Shown here piece after piece: positions 60,666 through 64,000 of a stretch of 64,000 bases of DNA. How positions within the stretch are numbered: the first letter of the stretch is position 1; each line of letters opens with the position of its first letter. The stretch is from Xylocopa sonorina. Its lineage: Eukaryota > Arthropoda > Insecta > Hymenoptera > Apidae. The position numbers were made by a program, and so were the translations under genes. Below the pieces are notes generated by a model. It did no database searches and was not told the origin of the DNA. It was given only the letters and a program-made list of their open reading frames with translations. The stretch covers positions 2,951,795 to 3,015,794 of the forward strand of contig NC_135205.1 of NCBI RefSeq assembly GCF_050948175.1. The letters run 5' to 3'.

Positions 60666-61104
60666 TGTGGTGGGCTTTACACTCGCCATTAGAGGGACAT
60701 GGACGCTTACATTTTTCTGAAAGTTCACATTTTCCTTCTTTGTATCTATATATACCATTTCTAACCCTAACATCCTCGCGTCTAAAGCATGGCCTGCTAG
60801 GTATTTTTATTGATGAGCTCCACTAGCAGGCCCAAGACGAAACGTTCTTCTCTCTATTTTCCTTCTTTCTCTCCTCTTTCATTCGCAGCAAAACCAAAGC
60901 AACGCGCTTCGAGTTCAACTATCATCAGAAAGATGTATCTCGATAAAGGATCGAGGAAACCAAAAAAACCGTTACCCACAGTAGAGTACGAGAACTTTGT
61001 TGAGTTACAATCGAACCGTGATCGATTCGAAAATTCATATCTAAGAACGACGAGTCTATGAATATATAATAGCATCGAGAAACCAATTGTCCTGCTGTCC
61101 AGCC
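60666..61104 (+). mobile_element. Hammerhead-family repeat, diverged copy
   Basis: Starts GTGGGCTTTACACTCGCCATTAGAGGG and keeps the block order of the 1.8-kb copy: CTCGCC start, hammerhead region, CT-rich tract ending TTCATTCGCAG, then CAAAACCAAAGCAACGCGCTTC. It continues beyond the point where the 1.8-kb insertion ends, into a segment with the frame STIIRKMYLDKGS. Confidence 0.7.
60776..60848 (+). ncRNA. Degenerate hammerhead ribozyme copy
   Basis: GCGTC (cleavage after C60782), stem I TAAAG against TTTTA, core TTGATGA (C3 changed to U), a stem II strand interrupted by one extra base (GCTCC), then GAC GAAACG. Loop 1 GGCCTGCTAG is perfectly complementary to loop 2 CTAGCAGGCC. The C3 change and damaged stem II make activity unlikely. 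Confidence 0.65.
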
Positions 61105-61485
61105 AATAAGATTGTGGCAACAGCTCTCACTACTCGCCACCAAAGGGACATCGACATTTACAATTTCTCAAATTGCACATTTCCTTCTTCGTTTCAATAT
61201 ATACAACTTCCTAACCTGTCTCTAACATCTCTGCATCTAAGGTAAGTCTAAGGTAGGGCTTGCTAGGTACTTTTACTGATGAGTCCACTAGCAGGCCCAA
61301 GACGAAACGTTCTTCTCTCTATTTTCCTTCTTTCTTTTCTCTTTCATTCGCAGCAAACGAAGCAACGCGTTTCAAGTTCAATTATCATCAGAAAGATGTA
61401 TTCAATAAATGATCGAGAAAACTGAAGAGACTCGCAACACGAGGCGACTCTAAACCTCGCTCAAATATTCTCAAGCCTCATTGGG
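61105..61485 (+). mobile_element. Hammerhead-family repeat, second diverged copy
   Basis: Starts GTGGCAACAGCTCTCACTACTCGCCACCAAAGGG and has the same block order as the copy at 60666. It leads into the exon-like cassettes at 61354-61736. Confidence 0.7.
61230..61314 (+). ncRNA. Hammerhead ribozyme copy with intact core
   Basis: GCATC (cleavage after C61237), a lengthened stem I/loop 1 region with a short TCTAAGGTA-type duplication, core CTGATGA (61276-61282), stem II GTC/GAC, and GAAA (61304-61307) followed by CGT. All core positions are kept, but stem III has an A-C mismatch at the second pair, probably from CpG to CpA decay. Loop 1 GGGCTTGCTAG pairs with loop 2 CTAGCAGGCCC through 11 positions with one G-U. 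Confidence 0.7.
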
Positions 61486-61770
61486 TGATTACGAAGAATC
61501 AGGTGATATCTATTTCCCTTCTTTCTCTCTTCTTTCATTTGCAACAAACGAAGCAACGCGTTTCACGTTCGACTATCATTAGAAAGATGTATCTCGATAA
61601 AGGATCGAAGAAACTGAGGAAACTCGCAACGCGAGGCGACTCTAAGCCACGCTCGAATATTCTCAAGTCTCGTCGATTGATGTTGAAGAATCAGGTGATG
61701 TCAATTTCCCTTCTTTCTCTCCTCTCTCATTCGCAGCAAAATCAAAGCGACGCGCTTCAGCGAAAATAGC
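61354..61770 (+). repeat. 191-bp tandem units with an exon-like cassette
   Basis: A CT-rich tract ends TTCATTCGCAG before 61354; an equivalent, damaged TTTGCAA precedes 61545; an intact TCGCAG precedes 61737. Between them are cassettes of about 150 nt ending AATCAG followed by GTGAT at 61502 and 61694. The frame TKQRVSRSTIIRKMYLDKGS of the second cassette is matched in the copy at 60.9 kb. The sequence has the layout of tiny exons separated by 41-nt introns, but no wider gene is recognised. Confidence 0.6.
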
Positions 61771-62349
61771 AAAACGAGTGCGAAATTGTCGCGAAACTTT
61801 CTGTCCTATGGTTCTATGACACGCGCGTCGCAACACTCTTTACCGCAGAGTGAAAAACTCTGTCGACTGGCGCGCTCCAAAGTGCACGACTCGATTTAAC
61901 GGAAGAGCGCAATTGCGCTCCTCGAATGCGTGGAACTGCGTAAAAGCGTCTAACGCCATTTAATAATTTGCGCGAAAGTGATGAGAACAAATGAACGAGC
62001 AGTAGAAACAGAGAGGCAGAGAAAGAAAGAAAGAATGAATTATAAAACGAGTTGCGTTTACAGAGAGGTCCTCGATAAAAAGGGATGAAAGAGAGAGAGA
62101 GAGAGTAAGGGGTGGAAATTATATTAATCTAGAGGCGAACACCCCTCATATGGAGAAAGGAACGTTTGCGGCGTTGGCTCGATCATCATGGACACTCATC
62201 ATCCTACATTAATATCCTTCCGCTCTGGAACCATTTACAGCGCACCCTTAGGGGCGAGGATTATAAGAACGAGCTCAGAAAAATCACTTGTCGACTCTCT
62301 GGTTGGGGTGCACGGAATTTACCGGTGTTCGAGCAGTGACTGTTAATAG
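61771..62349. other. Unique stretch with GA/GAAA simple repeats
   Basis: GAAA and GA runs near 62016-62036 and 62091-62104. No gene seen. Confidence 0.4.
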
Positions 62350-63150
62350 CGAAATTAACGTTTCGTCGACTTTACCAGGCCTACGAACACTTTGCACGAC
62401 TTCGAGTGCGATTATTAGGACGTGTGATTAATTATGACTGAAAAACAGCAGAGAAGGGATGAACGCGCAGCAGGTATCGTCGATCGACGAGCAGAGAAAA
62501 GGAAATCGTGACGCGTGCAGAGAGAGAGTTTACCACAACTACAGACACTTTGCACGATTTTGAGTGTGATTATTACGACGTGTGATTAATTATGAACGAA
62601 AAACAGCAGAGGGGGGATGAACGCGCAGCAGGTATTGTCGATCGACGAGCAGAGAAAAGGAAATCGTGACGCGTACAGAGAGAGAGTTTACCACAACTAC
62701 AGACACTTTGCACGATTTTGAGTGTGATTATTACGACATGCGATTAATTATGAATGAAAAACAGCAGAGGAGGGATGAACGCGCAGCAGGTATTGTCGAT
62801 CGACGAGCAGAGAAAAGGAAATCGTAACGCGTGCAGAGAAAGTTTACCACAACTACAGACACTTTGCACGATTTTGAGTGTGATTATTAGGACGTGTGAT
62901 TAATTATGAACGAAAAACAGCAGAGAAGGGATGAACGCGCAGCAGGTATTGTCGATCGACGAGCAGAGAAAAGGAAATCGTAACGCGTGCAGAGAAAGTT
63001 TACCACAACTACAGACACTTTGCACGATTTTGAGTGTGATTATTAGGACGTGTGATTAATTATGAATGAAAAACAGCAGAGGAGGGATGAACGCGCTGCA
63101 GGTATTGTCGATCGACCAGCAGAGAAAAGGAGATCGTAACGCGCGCAGAG
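62350..63150. repeat. Tandem array AC: 155-159 bp x 5
   Basis: CACTTTGCACGA lies at 62388, 62546, 62705, 62860 and 63016. Units share GGATGAACGCGCAGCAGGTA and GTCGATCGACGAGCAGAG. The last four copies are very similar. Confidence 0.94.
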
Positions 63151-63540
63151 AGAAGCGTGAATTAATTAATACTTTTTTAGAATGGCAACAGTCTCATATT
63201 TCGCGCGGAAATGTATGAAATGGATTAAAGGCGAGGAGATATGCAGCAGCACGCTTCGGGTCTCATTTGTCACTCCTACGTCCGCGAGGGAACGCGGCGG
63301 GAATAACCGATGGGACCACTCTTCGAGAGACACAATGGCGGACGATTAATTCTTTTAACGCGAAATGCTAATTCCTTTGTGGGATTATAAAGTAACCACG
63401 GGCACGGTCTTTCGTTCGAGGACAGTATGAAGCTCTTGGTTACTGAAAGCGTCGCTTCTGCAGCCAGGGTTACTGGCATCGCTCATTTTTGCATCATAAT
63501 ACCGTTTAACCCGTTCAACGGCCACGCTAGTGTCCCTACA
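63151..63540. other. Unique spacer
   Basis: Contains a lone TTAACCCGTTCAACGG at about 63506, like a single piggyBac-type end, without a partner. Confidence 0.35.
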
Positions 63541-64000
63541 GGAGGACTCGATATGAGTGGTCGAAAGGTCGATATTGTGCTCGAGCAAACGCGAGATTTG
63601 ACAAGAAAAATAATTGTAAATTCGACCCTACCCTCGAATCGAGATCGATGAAATTAATCAAAGATATAATAGAAAAGAGTGGTGGAGGATAAATGTTAAA
63701 GATAATTGTACGAATTATGGTGCTGCAAATTAATTTTTATTTTCTTCTAGATAAGAATGGTCACATATCGATACTGTACTAGATTTGACAAAAAAAAGTT
63801 GCAAACTTGGCTCTTCCTTCGAATGGAGGTCAATAAAATTAGTCAGTGATATAATAAAAATTAATCAAAGATAGAAAAGGGTGATGGAGAATGAATGTTG
63901 AAGATAATTGTATATTTTATGGTGTTGCTAATTAATTTTTGTATTGTTTTCGATAAGAGTGGTCGAAAGATCGATACTTTGCTCGAACAAATCCAAGATT
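63541..64000. repeat. Tandem array AD: about 200 bp units, cut by the window end
   Basis: GA(G/A)TGGTC.(A/C) landmarks lie at 63555, 63755 and 63957. At least two full units and the start of a third are visible. Confidence 0.85.

Overview
This window reads as non-coding DNA from an insect nuclear genome. Hymenoptera (bee, ant or wasp) is my best guess, from the CpG-rich AT background, the mix of short piggyBac-like and TA-flanked inverted-repeat elements, and very long gene-free stretches. The host assignment is inference. No prokaryotic signal was seen, and I found no intact transposase, viral or toxin gene.

Only two host genes can be supported. At the left edge, minus strand, is one internal exon (125-396) of an RNF220-type E3 ubiquitin ligase, with a canonical acceptor and donor. 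Its downstream intron runs off the left edge. The remaining 63.6 kb lies upstream of that exon and is probably a very long intron and/or 5' flank, since no further exon can be recognised. A complete plus-strand tRNA-Ser(AGA) gene sits at 20655-20736.

The rest has two main components. (1) Roughly thirty short tandem arrays, mostly unrelated in sequence, cover about 27 kb (about 43%) at roughly 2-kb intervals. Each is built from 2-8 copies of a local unit, mostly 120-255 bp. Some show higher-order organisation, unit-length switching or near-identity between copies. (2) Non-autonomous mobile elements: two clusters of TA-flanked inverted-repeat elements (1566-2868 and 17797-19016), four piggyBac-like TTAA-type elements (19865, 24012, 25688, 29508), and a dispersed 250-bp repeat present once near 1.9 kb and as degenerate tandem copies at 60.0-61.8 kb.

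The most notable discovery is that this dispersed 250-bp repeat carries a hammerhead self-cleaving ribozyme of type III topology. The copy at 1894-1963 (minus strand) has every core nucleotide, a perfect four-pair stem II, a five-pair stem III and long loop 1/loop 2 complementarity. Two diverged copies lie at 60776-60848 and 61230-61314. The 1.8-kb copy is a clean insertion with a 6-bp target duplication, shown by an empty site in the paralogous element near 18350. The repeat therefore looks like a small retrozyme-like or SINE-like element, lying in sense orientation relative to the RNF220-type gene.

Layout: 0-0.4 kb RNF220 exon; 1.5-2.9 kb TIR elements with the hammerhead insertion; 4.6-15 kb arrays A-G; 17.8-19 kb second TIR cluster; 19.9-20.5 kb piggyBac-like element, then the tRNA; 21-29 kb arrays H-M and piggyBac-like elements; 31-47.5 kb arrays N-V; 49-59 kb arrays W-AB; 60-61.8 kb hammerhead-repeat array; 62.3 kb to the end arrays AC and AD, the last cut by the window edge.
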